DNA of 49,480 nucleotides from Sphingobacteriaceae bacterium (GCA_947479815.1 CANKAT010000015.1:1-49480); one strand, 5' to 3'. Positions 8,571-17,691 are shown, numbered from the stretch's first letter. The notes: a model not told the origin generated them from the sequence alone. Program-made: numbers and translations.

Positions 8571-9825
8571 TGGGGATTTCGTTTTTAACTATTTTATGCC
8601 CTTTTAGAGCAAATGCGAGGATTACCAAAAAGCAGCCCAAACTTACCACATGGCCAAATTGAAGGCTACCGGTTTGATCTGCAATGTATCCGAAAATTAA
8701 GGGTAAAACAGCACCGCCTACGATGGCCATCACTATTAAACTGCTGCCGTATTCAGTATCTCTACCAAGACCTTTAATTCCGAGTGAAAAAATTGTTGGA
8801 AACATGATTGACATGAAAAAAGCGATGCCAATTACGGAATATATGGCGATGTATCCCTGCATAAAAATTGCTGGAATACATAACAGGATACATAGAACTG
8901 AATATATCGCCAGAAGTCGTTCAGAGGCAATAAATCTCATAAAAAATACTCCGATAAACCTCCCAACCATAAAGGCTAATCCGCATCCCCATCCTAAATA
9001 ATCTGCTGCAAGCACTTTATCGATCTGAGCAACTTCAACAGCATATAAAATAAAGAAGCTGAAAATACAGACCTGGGCTCCAACATAAAAGAACTGAGCA
9101 GCTACGGCCCAGCTCAGATGCTTGTGCCGAAGGGCGTGAAATACATTTTTGCTTTCTCCTTGTTCATCATCCTGCTTAATTTCTGGTAGACGAATAAAAT
9201 AGAAGATGAGTGCAATGGCCAAAATAACTCCTCCTAAGATCAGATACGGAGTTTTCACACTGGATGCTTCTGCAGCAAGCGATAATTGTCGGGCACTTTC
9301 AGTCATTGCTTTGAGCTCTTCATCGCTTGAGCCTTCGGCCAAAATTAATCTGGCACCAATGATCGGAGCCATAGAAGCTGCTAAACCGTTGAATGATTGA
9401 GCAAAATTTAAACGTCTGGTTGCCGTTTCCGGGTCACCAAGAAGAGAAACATAGGGATTGGCTACGGTCTCGAGAATGGTGAGTCCACAGGCAATGATAA
9501 ACAAAGCTCCTAAAAAGAATAAATATTGACCGGTATCAGCAGCCGGAATAAACAAAAATGAGCCTACCGCAAACAACAATAAACCTGTAATAATTCCTGA
9601 TTTATACCCATAATTTTTAACTAAAATACCTGCCGGGATAGCCATAAGAAGATAAGCTATGAATACAGAAGAATCAACAAGAGAGGACTGTAGGTTATTT
9701 AAGCTAAAGGATCTTTTGAGATGAGGGATCAGAATAGGATCTAGATTATGAACGAAACCCCACATAAAAAAGAGGGAGGTAATCATGATAAAAGGGAAAA
9801 AATACTTGTTTTTGGCCATAATCAC
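8563..9825 (-). CDS. fucP: FucP-family MFS sugar:proton symporter
   Basis: Hydrophobic protein of 420 residues with about 12 membrane segments. Segments such as FFMWGFVHNLDPILIPHLK in helix 1 and LETVANPYV in helix 4 are typical of the FucP/GlcP branch of the major facilitator superfamily. First gene of the catabolic operon and its probable uptake system. ATG at 9825 is used; an in-frame ATG at 9819 is an alternative. No LacI, GntR or AraC regulator is encoded beside the operon, so control must come from elsewhere. Confidence 0.88.
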   Translation of the reverse strand: MIMAKNKYFFPFIMITSLFFMWGFVHNLDPILIPHLKRSFSLNNLQSSLVDSSVFIAYLLMAIPAGILVKNYGYKSGIITGLLLFAVGSFLFIPAADTGQYLFFLGALFIIACGLTILETVANPYVSLLGDPETATRRLNFAQSFNGLAASMAPIIGARLILAEGSSDEELKAMTESARQLSLAAEASSVKTPYLILGGVILAIALIFYFIRLPEIKQDDEQGESKNVFHALRHKHLSWAVAAQFFYVGAQVCIFSFFILYAVEVAQIDKVLAADYLGWGCGLAFMVGRFIGVFFMRFIASERLLAIYSVLCILLCIPAIFMQGYIAIYSVIGIAFFMSIMFPTIFSLGIKGLGRDTEYGSSLIVMAIVGGAVLPLIFGYIADQTGSLQFGHVVSLGCFLVILAFALKGHKIVKNEIPNG

Positions 9826-10077
9826 CTATTTTAAAAAGGATTAGTATTCAATTTTATAAATAAATTCGATAAAACCATAAAAATCGGCCTCAAAACCAAT
9901 TTGGTATGCAAGATCATATTACAATAATACTAATTCAGGTTGTTTTATTTAAAAGAGATTTCTAATCATTAGAATTTAGCAAAAACTTGGGCATTAGGGA
10001 ATATCTTGTTGGGAGTAGCACACGCAAAGTAAATAGTACACGTGTGAAGCACATTTTATTTATCCGACACGCAATTT

Positions 10078-10363
10078 TTTTATCCGCCACGCTTGCTCCA
10101 AAGGAGTCCTACGGACACAGACCTTTAATAACCGTTCTTCCCGCCTTGACTGGTGCGGCAATTACCGTCCTAGCCCTCGCAGAACCTTTCATAGCATCAG
10201 GCGCAGCGGTGGGGTTTATTCGGTGTAGTTTATTGTTTTTTAAAGGCCCTCATGGTCTCGTCGTACCGCCTCGGCTTGGTACTTTTTTCCTACAGAAAAA
10301 GGTAAGGCCCCCGCGGCTATGAGCGGAATGAAATTATACATGCTTAGTGGGTACCACTAAGCA
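10078..10363 (+). repeat. dispersed repeat, copy B with terminal hairpin
   Basis: It begins at a TTATCCGCCACGC word shared with copy C and runs through GACTGGTGCGGCAAT, GCAGCGGTGGGGTTTATTCG, TGGTCTCGTCGTACCGCCTC and CCCCGCGGCTATGAGCGG. It ends in a hairpin at 10341-10363 (arms TGCTTAGTG and CACTAAGCA, loop GGTAC). Relative to copy C it carries an extra segment with GCTCCAAAGGAGTCC. Confidence 0.85.
10095..10109. repeat. 15-bp near-palindromic word, copy 1
   Basis: GCTCCAAAGGAGTCC, containing the hairpin CTCC-AAA-GGAG. The exact inverse occurs at 10395-10409, and a one-mismatch direct copy (AAT for AAA) occurs at about 11035-11049, followed by TTTGGACC. Three occurrences in 1 kb of non-coding DNA suggest a repeat-associated structural element. 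Confidence 0.7.
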
Positions 10364-10394
10364 AAAGAAAATTTGTTTTTGCCTGTGGTCCAGG

Positions 10395-10409
10395 GGACTC
10401 CTTTGGAGC
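10395..10409. repeat. 15-bp near-palindromic word, copy 2 (inverted)
   Basis: GGACTCCTTTGGAGC, the exact reverse complement of 10095-10109, with 285 bp between the two copies. Together they could form a long-range stem enclosing copy B of the dispersed repeat. Confidence 0.7.
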
Positions 10410-10420
10410 AAATATTATTT

Positions 10421-10463
10421 GATACTTTTTTCTTGATGAAAAAGTATCCAAAACATCAAGAAA
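10421..10463 (+). repeat. mutually exclusive hairpin segment
   Basis: GATACTTTTT (10421-10430) pairs perfectly with AAAAAGTATC (10439-10448) around the loop TCTTGATG. That loop, extended leftward to TTTCTTGATG (10429-10438), is perfectly complementary to CATCAAGAAA (10454-10463). The two stems share bases and cannot easily coexist, so an RNA of this segment would be bistable. No gene lies directly downstream on this strand. Confidence 0.6.
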
Positions 10464-10710
10464 GAACGATGCTTCAGCCCTCTAGGCCATACACCTGGCC
10501 CGCCGTTCTTTCATCCCACCGCACGGGTATTCTGCTTCAATGGGCATTTATTCTTTTTAGTTAAAATCTGGCAGGCTACTAAAGTGATCGTTAGTGGGGG
10601 TTATGAACGTTCATCCACCAACGGCCGCGTACAGGGCTTTGATTTTTGTTTTGAAATGAAATTAGAGCTAACGCCCTGTCCAATGCCGCACATGATGGTT
10701 AATCAAATTA

Positions 10711-10974
10711 TTCTTATCCGCCACGCTCGCACAAGCCTTTAATACCCGTTGTTCCGCATTGACTGGTGCGGCAATTACAGACCCAGCCCTCGCACTGCCT
10801 TTCATAGCAGCAGGCGCAGCGGTGGGGTTTATTCGGTGTAGTTTATTGTTTTTTAAAGGCCCTCATGGTCTCGTCGTACCGCCTCGGCTTGGTACTTTTT
10901 TCCTATAGAAAAAGGACTAGGCCCCCGCGGCTATGAGCGGAATGAAATTATAAAATGCTTGGTAACACCAAGCA
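10711..10974 (+). repeat. dispersed repeat, copy C with terminal hairpin
   Basis: Same order of conserved words as copy B, without the 15-bp insert. It ends in a hairpin at 10956-10974 (arms TGCTTGGT and ACCAAGCA, loop AAC). Confidence 0.85.
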
Positions 10975-11140
10975 CTTTCCTATAGTCGATGATTCTCAAT
11001 CTAAAATTAAAAACCACCCCCTTTTATTCCCCCGCTCCAATGGAGTCCTTTGGACCAGCGGTGGATACTAAGCGCCTAAAGAAAATTTGATTTTAATATT
11101 AAATTCAAACTTTTTTCGAAATCTCATTATCCGATATGCT

Positions 11141-11199
11141 GTCCCCCGCGGTTATGAGCGGAATGAAATTATAAAATGCTTGGTGGGTAACACCAAGCA
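11141..11199 (+). repeat. dispersed repeat, 3' partial copy D with hairpin
   Basis: Only the 3' end of the repeat is present (CCCCGCGGTTATGAGCGG, GAATGAAATTATAAAATGC), with a 9-bp perfect hairpin at 11177-11199 (arms TGCTTGGTG and CACCAAGCA, loop GGTAA). It sits 34 bp beyond the stop of the PEBP gene and could act as its terminator, although the following T-run is weak. Confidence 0.75.
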
Positions 11200-11233
11200 C
11201 ATTGAAATTTAATTAAATCAGTACAACGAAATT

Positions 11234-11809
11234 TTATTGTGGCCTTTTAAACAAACCACCATAAACAGCTTTTCCAAGTATATGTCCCTGTATGGTCTGC
11301 ATAACTTTGGCTCTGGTTTCAAAAGGATCATTATTCACTGCAGGAAAATCCAATTTAATATCCAATGCGATGATCTCAAACATATAATGATGTAGTGGGC
11401 CATTTGCAGCTGCTCCGGGACCACGGTAAACCGGACCAGTTACACTTATCTGATTGCTTCCATCTGGCAAGCTCGCTCCTCTTGGTAGTCCCTCTGAAAG
11501 GCTATTTTTATTCGCAGGAATATTCCATACCAACCAATGCACCTGATCATCTGTAGTTTTATTACGTACAAAATCTAGATCATGCATATGAAGTACTAAA
11601 CTCTGAGTACCGGCAGGAACATTGGTCCAGCTTAAAGCAGGAGAGGTTCCTTCACCTATTGCTGCACCTGGTGCTGCCTGGCTGTATTTGATGGGTATGA
11701 TCGTTCCATCAGCAAAAGCTGTTGTTGAAAGAGTCATTGGAGGAATTTGTGCAAATGTAGAGAACGCTAAAGCACTAAGAAATACAAGGGTCAAAACTAT
11801 TTTTTTCAT
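11234..11809 (-). CDS. YbhB/YbcL-type PEBP-family protein, exported
   Basis: Protein of 191 residues. Residues 1-20 form a signal peptide (ALAFSTFAQ). The mature part shows PEBP-family segments GTSPALSWTNVP, DLDFV and HWLVWNIP, with the ligand-pocket GPVYRGPGAAANGPLHHYMFEI stretch. These Raf-kinase-inhibitor-like proteins bind small anionic ligands; the bacterial function is mostly unknown. It stands alone between the repeat region and a divergent gene. Confidence 0.88.
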   Translation of the reverse strand: MKKIVLTLVFLSALAFSTFAQIPPMTLSTTAFADGTIIPIKYSQAAPGAAIGEGTSPALSWTNVPAGTQSLVLHMHDLDFVRNKTTDDQVHWLVWNIPANKNSLSEGLPRGASLPDGSNQISVTGPVYRGPGAAANGPLHHYMFEIIALDIKLDFPAVNNDPFETRAKVMQTIQGHILGKAVYGGLFKRPQ

Positions 11810-12067
11810 GGTTATTTGATTGAATTTATGTAAAGCAAATTACTAAATATGAGTGTAAAATCAATGAGAATTTTATACGGGTAGAGCTATGAATGATCAG
11901 GACATAATTAATCATCTAAAAGACAGAACTGATCAAGAAATAGGCTCATAAACTTAGATGACTAATTAATATGAAGATTAAGTTAAAAATCTAAATCAGA
12001 TAATCATTTCGGGGTATATCGTAAGAATTTTACCATTAAAATGTCGTAATTTTAAGAAAAAACAGAT

Positions 12068-12799
12068 ATGTTCCGCCATAAAGGTAAAGGGAGAACCTTT
12101 ATTCACAATCGTCGTTTAGCTGCTATACTTTCATTAACTGCTGGCATTGTTAATATCGTCGGTGTGCTTTCTATTCATACATTAACTACGAATGTAACCG
12201 GACATTTTGCATTCTTTGCGGAGGAAATAGTCAATAATCGGTACCTAAATGCTGTAGCTTTTTTATTCTATATTTTGGCATTCTTATCCGGAGCTTTCAT
12301 TTCTAGCGTTTTGATTGAGCTGAGTTCGAAAAAAAATCCACTGATTGCCCATACGGTACCAATGGGTTTGGAAATCATTATTCTCAGTTTTGTTGGAATC
12401 TGGGGGTTTCATTGGTTGGATGCTGGTTTGAATTATGAATACTTAGCCTTTCTGTTATTGTTTGCTATGGGTCTGCAAAATGCACTAGTTACCAATGTTT
12501 CAAATTCAATAGTTAGAACAACGCACCTGACCGGTTTATTTACTGATCTTGGAATTGAACTCTCTCAATTATTTTTTTACCGTCAGGAGGATGAACTTAA
12601 AAAGCTTTACCGCAGTATCAAATTGAGAATGATCATCATTATTTTTTTCTTTTCAGGGTGTATTCTTGGAGGGTTTTCCTATAATTCATTCGGCATCAAG
12701 TCATTACTAATTGCCTCAGGCTGCCTAGTTGTTGCCTTGGTCTACGACAATATTCGCTACCGCTATTACTATCTCAGAAGAAAGCTGCTTCGCTCCTAA
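12068..12799 (+). CDS. DUF1275 (YoaK-type) membrane protein
   Basis: Protein of 243 residues with about six membrane segments. The TAGIVNIVGVLSIHTLTTNVTGH opening and the MGLQNALVTNVSNSIVRTTHLTG segment are characteristic of the DUF1275 family. Function is not established. It is monocistronic: the upstream gene is divergent and the downstream gene is convergent. An imperfect inverted repeat just after the stop (AGAATTTGAA ... TTCAATTCT, about 12821-12846) may serve as a terminator. Confidence 0.85.
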   Translation: MFRHKGKGRTFIHNRRLAAILSLTAGIVNIVGVLSIHTLTTNVTGHFAFFAEEIVNNRYLNAVAFLFYILAFLSGAFISSVLIELSSKKNPLIAHTVPMGLEIIILSFVGIWGFHWLDAGLNYEYLAFLLLFAMGLQNALVTNVSNSIVRTTHLTGLFTDLGIELSQLFFYRQEDELKKLYRSIKLRMIIIIFFFSGCILGGFSYNSFGIKSLLIASGCLVVALVYDNIRYRYYYLRRKLLRS

Positions 12800-12869
12800 T
12801 TACTAAGTGTAATTAAAAGAATTTGAATGTTGCTTTTTCAATTCTAAATAATGCGCGGTAACCTGATCT

Positions 12870-14975
12870 TTATTTTAATGGATTTCCAAGTGCAAAAGCA
12901 ACATAACTATCTCCTTTTGACATTCCAAGCTTAGTTCCGCCGCAGGCTATAACAATATATTGCTTACCATTCAATTGATAAGTTGAAGGGGTGGCAAAAC
13001 CAGAAGCTGGTAAAGGATATTCCCAAACTATTTTACCGGTTTTCTTTTCAATAGCGCGGAAGGTATTATCCTTGGTTGCAGCAATGAATAACAGTCCGCC
13101 AGCTGTAACTAGAGGTCCACCATAATTTTCTGTTCCAGTTACTGGAATACCTTTTTTAGTAAATTCTTTTATTTCACCCAATGGAATTTGCCAAAGGTGC
13201 TGACCTGTATTCAAGTTAATAGCAGTAAGAGTACCCCACGGTGGAGTAATTGCTGGATAGCCCTTTTCATCCAGAAATTTATTATATCCGTTAAAACGAT
13301 AGGGCACATCTGGATATTTATCTTTTGCTACAGCAAGTGCTTCTGCTTTTTCTTCACCAAAAATATAGGATATAATGGCCTGCTTTTCCTGATCCGAAAT
13401 TTGGCTAAAGCCTGGCATCATTCCCTTTCCATTTTTAATCAAATTGGTAACTACTGTACGGCCCAGACGTTCACGGACTCCCACTAATGCAGGGTATCCA
13501 CTTTGTGGATTTCCTGAGAAATCAGCTTTGTGACAGGTTTGGCAATTATTCAAATACAATGACTTCCCGGTACTTGCAACATTTGAAGCCTTATCTTTTT
13601 TACTCAGACTGAATAGCCAAGCCATCTCATTTGAATTAACATACATTATACCTTCCTTGTCAACTGCCGGCCCACCCCATTCTGCTGCCCCATCAGGGCC
13701 AGGAAAAATAATGGATTCTTTAAAGTCAAGCGGATGAAATGGCCCTTTATTGGCGTTCCTATAAATGGTAAGCAAGGAATCTCTTTTAGAAGAAAAATGA
13801 GTGATATCATTTTCTGTTATCGAATTTCTAGCGAATGGTTTTGGCAAACGTGGTATGGGCTGAGTAGGCCAAGTTTCTTCGCCAGGCAGAGTGGATTGTG
13901 GGAAAGGTATTTCATCAATTGGAAACAAAGGTGTTCCATTTTCGCGATCAAATACAAAAACATAGCCTGACTTGGTAACCTGAGCTACAGCATCAATACT
14001 TTTACCATCCCTCTTAATGGTGATCAGGTTTGGCGGAGCTGGCAAGTCACGATCCCAGATGTCATGATGAACAGTTTGAAAATGCCAGATATACTCCCCT
14101 GTCTTTGCATTTAATGCAATAAGAGAATTAGCGAATAAATTTGACCCTTTCCGATTACCACCGTAAAAATCAAAAGCAGCTGATCCTGTTGGAATATAAA
14201 TTATTCCCCGTTTACGATCAACCGACATACCCGTCCAATTATTGGCAGAACCGATTGCCGAATTTTTATATGCATCAGCAGGCCAGGTATCATATCCTCG
14301 TTCACCCGGATGAGGTATAGTTTTAAAAACCCATGCTATTTTTCCGGTTTGAATATTAAATGCCTGAATATATCCCGATGCTGCACCCGCACCTTCGTCT
14401 AAACGCAAGGGCATGACAATAAGATCACCATAAATAGTTCCGGGAGTAGTTGACGAAACAAATTTTAACTCAGCATCTTTTCCTAGTCCGCTTTTCAAAC
14501 TAACTCTACCACCTTCGCCAAAAGAAGTTATCGGTTTACCGGTTAATGGATTTATGGCATAAAGCCAGGTTAAGTACGTGTATAGAATTCTTTTGTCTTT
14601 ACCTTTTTCCCAATAAGCAACCCCCCTGTTTACATTAGCGGCACTTTTTTGCTCGGGAGCAAAACGCCAGAGTTCTTTACCAGTTGCAGCGTCGAGTGCA
14701 AAAAGATGATTGGATGCTGTTAAGGCAAACAACCTGTTTCCAACTATGATAGGATTACATTGAACCTGACCTGAATCTCCAGTATGAAATTCCCATACCG
14801 GCTCAAGAGTGCTTACATTAGAAATGTTTATTTGTGAAAGGTTTGAATAATGATTCCTGTCTGCCCCTCCCAGGTATTCTGGCCAGTCTTGATCGCCCGT
14901 AAAATAGCCTTTAAAACTTAGAAACATCAGGCTCATGCCCAATAGAAAAGCAAAAACAAAGAAAGACTTTTTCAT
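12870..14975 (-). CDS. PQQ-dependent dehydrogenase with inserted cytochrome c domain
   Basis: Protein of 701 residues with an N-terminal signal or anchor (MKKSFFVFAFLLGMSLMFLS). It is an eight-bladed quinoprotein propeller: repeated AT/KTGKxxWxF segments are seen at about 90, 210, 290 and 660, and DWPEYLGGADRNHYS opens the mature part. A c-type haem motif CQTCH lies near residue 478, in a roughly 75-residue insert with the Met ligand region (GMMPGFSQIS). Proteins of this build oxidise sugars or alcohols in the periplasm and pass electrons to the respiratory chain. No pqq biosynthesis gene is in the window, so PQQ is scavenged or made elsewhere. Its substrate is unknown. Confidence 0.87.
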   Translation of the reverse strand: MKKSFFVFAFLLGMSLMFLSFKGYFTGDQDWPEYLGGADRNHYSNLSQINISNVSTLEPVWEFHTGDSGQVQCNPIIVGNRLFALTASNHLFALDAATGKELWRFAPEQKSAANVNRGVAYWEKGKDKRILYTYLTWLYAINPLTGKPITSFGEGGRVSLKSGLGKDAELKFVSSTTPGTIYGDLIVMPLRLDEGAGAASGYIQAFNIQTGKIAWVFKTIPHPGERGYDTWPADAYKNSAIGSANNWTGMSVDRKRGIIYIPTGSAAFDFYGGNRKGSNLFANSLIALNAKTGEYIWHFQTVHHDIWDRDLPAPPNLITIKRDGKSIDAVAQVTKSGYVFVFDRENGTPLFPIDEIPFPQSTLPGEETWPTQPIPRLPKPFARNSITENDITHFSSKRDSLLTIYRNANKGPFHPLDFKESIIFPGPDGAAEWGGPAVDKEGIMYVNSNEMAWLFSLSKKDKASNVASTGKSLYLNNCQTCHKADFSGNPQSGYPALVGVRERLGRTVVTNLIKNGKGMMPGFSQISDQEKQAIISYIFGEEKAEALAVAKDKYPDVPYRFNGYNKFLDEKGYPAITPPWGTLTAINLNTGQHLWQIPLGEIKEFTKKGIPVTGTENYGGPLVTAGGLLFIAATKDNTFRAIEKKTGKIVWEYPLPASGFATPSTYQLNGKQYIVIACGGTKLGMSKGDSYVAFALGNPLK

Positions 14976-15096
14976 AAGATTTGAAGGTTTTGAAGGTTTT
15001 AAATTATGAAAAAGAATTTAGGAACTGGCATCCAAATTAAATTTAATTAGCGCTGATTAATAGATTCAGGAAAAATCCATGCAGGAATCAAAATAA

Positions 15097-15112
15097 TATG
15101 ATCTTCGTCAAT
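15097..15112. promoter_or_regulatory. weak candidate TGA-N6-TCA operator
   Basis: TATGA-TCTTCG-TCAAT in the divergent gap between the PQQ dehydrogenase and the P-type ATPase. It has the core and spacing of the island's other sites, but the outer bases are not symmetrical. The nearest -7-like element (TAGAATTTG from 15139) is about 5 bp too far for the spacing seen elsewhere. It could be chance. Confidence 0.25.
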
Positions 15113-15189
15113 AATAGCAATCAATTTAATCTGCTAACTAGAATTTGATTAAATTAACACTTTAATCCATCCTTTATTCAAATCAATCA

Positions 15190-17691
15190 TTGGTGCTAAA
15201 TAACCCCTTTCCATTTTCAGGATTAAGCAGTGCTGAAGCAAAGAATCGGCAAAAGGATCTTGTGCTTCAGAGCAAGCAGCAGAGCGAATTCAGTATTATA
15301 TTGAAGGAAACGATTTTTGAACCGATTTTCATACTTCTGATTGCTTCGGTAGTTGTTTATCTTTTACTTGGCGAATTTTCGGAAGCTATTTTTCTACTTT
15401 CTGCAGTGATATTGGTTTCTACAATTTCTTTTTTTCAAACATTTCGTACCCGTAAAGCTCTATCATTACTCGAAGTCTTAACCGCTTCCAAAACCAAGGT
15501 TATTCGTAATGGAAAGGTAATTGAAATATTTTCGCAAGAAATTGTTCAGGGCGACTTTCTTATTTCAGAAGAGGGGGCAATAGTGGCAGCAGATGGGATT
15601 ATTGTTCATTGCAATGATTTTGCGGTGAATGAATCAGTACTTACCGGCGAGTCATTTTCGGTAAGAAAAAGTATAGCCAAAGACAACAATTTAGTATTTC
15701 AGGGCACCCTGGCTATTTCTGGCCTGGCAGTTTATGAAGTAACTGCAAGTGGAGCAGACAGTAGGGCGGCCCAGTTAGCCAAACTGGCTAAAGATATAAA
15801 AATGGAGAAAGCACCTCTTTATAAGCAGATCCTAAGTTTTGTCAAGTCGATGACTATTGCGGGTATGATTTGTTTTTTACTGGTATTGGGTTTCTACTAT
15901 TTCCAGACTCAAAAATTTCTTGACAGCTTATTAATGGCATTGACTTTGGCAATGTCTATTCTGCCTGAAGAGATTCCGGTGGCATTCACCACATTCATGG
16001 CTCTTGGAGCATGGAAACTTTCAAAAATAGGAATATTGGTCAAAGGTCTTAATACGGTAGAAACTCTGGGTGCGGCAACAGTGATCTGCATTGATAAAAC
16101 AGGAACCATTACAGAGAATAAAATGGAGCTGGCATCCATATACAATCACCAAACCAAAGAGACCCACAATGCAGCGCAAATTAAAGCGCAGAAATCTTTA
16201 GATGAAATAGTTGAATATGGGATGTGGGCAAGCGAGCCTGTACCTTTTGATCCAATGGAAATAGCCTTACATGATCTTTATAAAAAGCTGACTCTGCATG
16301 ATGCTAGAGTCGATTTTAAAATGATTCATGAATATCCGCTTGACGGTCAACCTCCAATGATGACACATATCTTTGAAAACATGCTTGGCGATTATCGCCT
16401 TGCTGCTAAAGGAGCACCAGAGGCTATGATGAGCGTTTCAGATCTCAATAAATCTGAAAAAAAGACAATTAATGCAAAAATCAAGGTTTTAGCATCTCAG
16501 GGTTTCAGGGTTCTTGGTGTTGGGAAAACAGATTATAAAGGGAATTCATTCCCCGAAAAACAACAGGAGTTTAGTTTTATATTTTTAGGCTTGCTCGCAT
16601 TTTATGACCCTCCGAAAAAAAATATTGATCAGGTTTTTAACCAGTTCTATCAGGCAGGAATTAAAGTAAAGATCATTACTGGCGACAATGCGTTAACAAC
16701 TTCAGCTATCGCCAAACAATGCGGGTTTTACGTTGGGAAAAGAACGCTGGATGGGAAAGAACTTGTGGAAATGAGCGATGAAGAACTTCAACGCTCGGCA
16801 GATGAAGTAAATATCTATACCCGAATGTTCCCTGAGGCTAAACTGAGGATCATCAATATCCTTAAACAAATGGGCCATGTGGTGGCTATGACTGGCGATG
16901 GGGTAAACGACAGTTTGGCATTAAAATCATCTCATATTGGAATAGCCATGGGCAAAAAAGGTTCTGAAGTAGCTAGACAGGCTGCGTCTCTCATTCTGAT
17001 AGATGATGACCTTAGGCATATGGTTGAGGCAATCGCTATTGGCAGAAGAATATATGAAAACCTGAAAAAAGCAATTCAATATATTATTTCAATTCATATA
17101 CCCATCATCCTGATTGTGACAGTACCCCTAATCCTTTTTTGGAAATACACTAATATATTCACACCAGTCCATGTAATATTTCTAGAACTTATAATGGGGC
17201 CAACATGTTCTATTATTTTTGAAAATGAACCCATTGAAAGCAATTCGATGAACAAGCCACCTCGAAAATTGAGCAGAAGCTTCTTCTCTATTAATGAATT
17301 ATCAATTAGTATTATTCAGGGCATTTTTATCACGGCTTCCTGCCTGGGAATGGGATATTATTATATGGTCAATGAATACAGTATCGTTGAAGTTCGAACA
17401 ATCATTTACAGTACACTAATCTTCAGCAATATTTTTTTGACGCTTTCCAACAGATCATTTTATTATTCAATTTTCACTACAATACGATATCCAAATCGCT
17501 TAATTCCTATGGTTCTAGGAATTTCTATGCTAATTTTAGTATTGTCAATTTATTACAAGCCCTTTCAGGATATTTTTGAATTTGTGCCACTTTCGTTTAA
17601 TGAATTTTCATATGGTCTATTAGCTGCATTTATAGGTGTAATGTGGGTAGAAATATTAAAATTTATTAAAAGACGAATGCTAAGTATTTAG
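15190..17691 (+). CDS. P2-type cation-transporting ATPase (Ca2+-ATPase-like)
   Basis: Protein of 833 residues. It has the LTGES actuator motif, PEEIP in M4, the DKTGT phosphorylation site, TGDGVND hinge motifs and about ten membrane helices. It belongs to the P2 group with SERCA-like pumps, but M6 reads FLELIMGPTCS where calcium pumps usually carry an Asp for ion binding, so ion selectivity is uncertain. An in-frame TAA at 15163-15165 leaves only a TTG (15190) or GTG (15193) start, because no ATG precedes the conserved N-terminus. It lies upstream of ccoI on the same strand with an 88-bp gap holding an operator, so the two are probably separate transcripts. Confidence 0.85.
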   Translation: MVLNNPFPFSGLSSAEAKNRQKDLVLQSKQQSEFSIILKETIFEPIFILLIASVVVYLLLGEFSEAIFLLSAVILVSTISFFQTFRTRKALSLLEVLTASKTKVIRNGKVIEIFSQEIVQGDFLISEEGAIVAADGIIVHCNDFAVNESVLTGESFSVRKSIAKDNNLVFQGTLAISGLAVYEVTASGADSRAAQLAKLAKDIKMEKAPLYKQILSFVKSMTIAGMICFLLVLGFYYFQTQKFLDSLLMALTLAMSILPEEIPVAFTTFMALGAWKLSKIGILVKGLNTVETLGAATVICIDKTGTITENKMELASIYNHQTKETHNAAQIKAQKSLDEIVEYGMWASEPVPFDPMEIALHDLYKKLTLHDARVDFKMIHEYPLDGQPPMMTHIFENMLGDYRLAAKGAPEAMMSVSDLNKSEKKTINAKIKVLASQGFRVLGVGKTDYKGNSFPEKQQEFSFIFLGLLAFYDPPKKNIDQVFNQFYQAGIKVKIITGDNALTTSAIAKQCGFYVGKRTLDGKELVEMSDEELQRSADEVNIYTRMFPEAKLRIINILKQMGHVVAMTGDGVNDSLALKSSHIGIAMGKKGSEVARQAASLILIDDDLRHMVEAIAIGRRIYENLKKAIQYIISIHIPIILIVTVPLILFWKYTNIFTPVHVIFLELIMGPTCSIIFENEPIESNSMNKPPRKLSRSFFSINELSISIIQGIFITASCLGMGYYYMVNEYSIVEVRTIIYSTLIFSNIFLTLSNRSFYYSIFTTIRYPNRLIPMVLGISMLILVLSIYYKPFQDIFEFVPLSFNEFSYGLLAAFIGVMWVEILKFIKRRMLSI

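Larger units (their letters stand above)
9826..11233. other. 1.4-kb gene-free region rich in dispersed repeats
   Basis: No convincing gene here. Two open frames (9987-10322 and 10373-10564) lie inside repeats, have no family resemblance and are not conserved as frames between repeat copies. The region holds copies B, C and D of the dispersed repeat, copies of a 15-bp near-palindrome and a bistable hairpin segment, each listed separately. The part next to 9825 presumably carries the fucose operon promoter. Confidence 0.8.

Noticed and set aside
10441-10461. Pseudoknot between loop 10431-10438 and 10454-10461
   Set aside because: With no linker on one side and 5 nt on the other, an 8-bp second stem across a 10-bp first stem is sterically unlikely; alternative hairpins are the better reading.
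9987-10564. Two open reading frames (9987-10322 and 10373-10564) in the repeat region
   Set aside because: They run through repeat copies, are not kept as frames in the other copies and show no protein family features.
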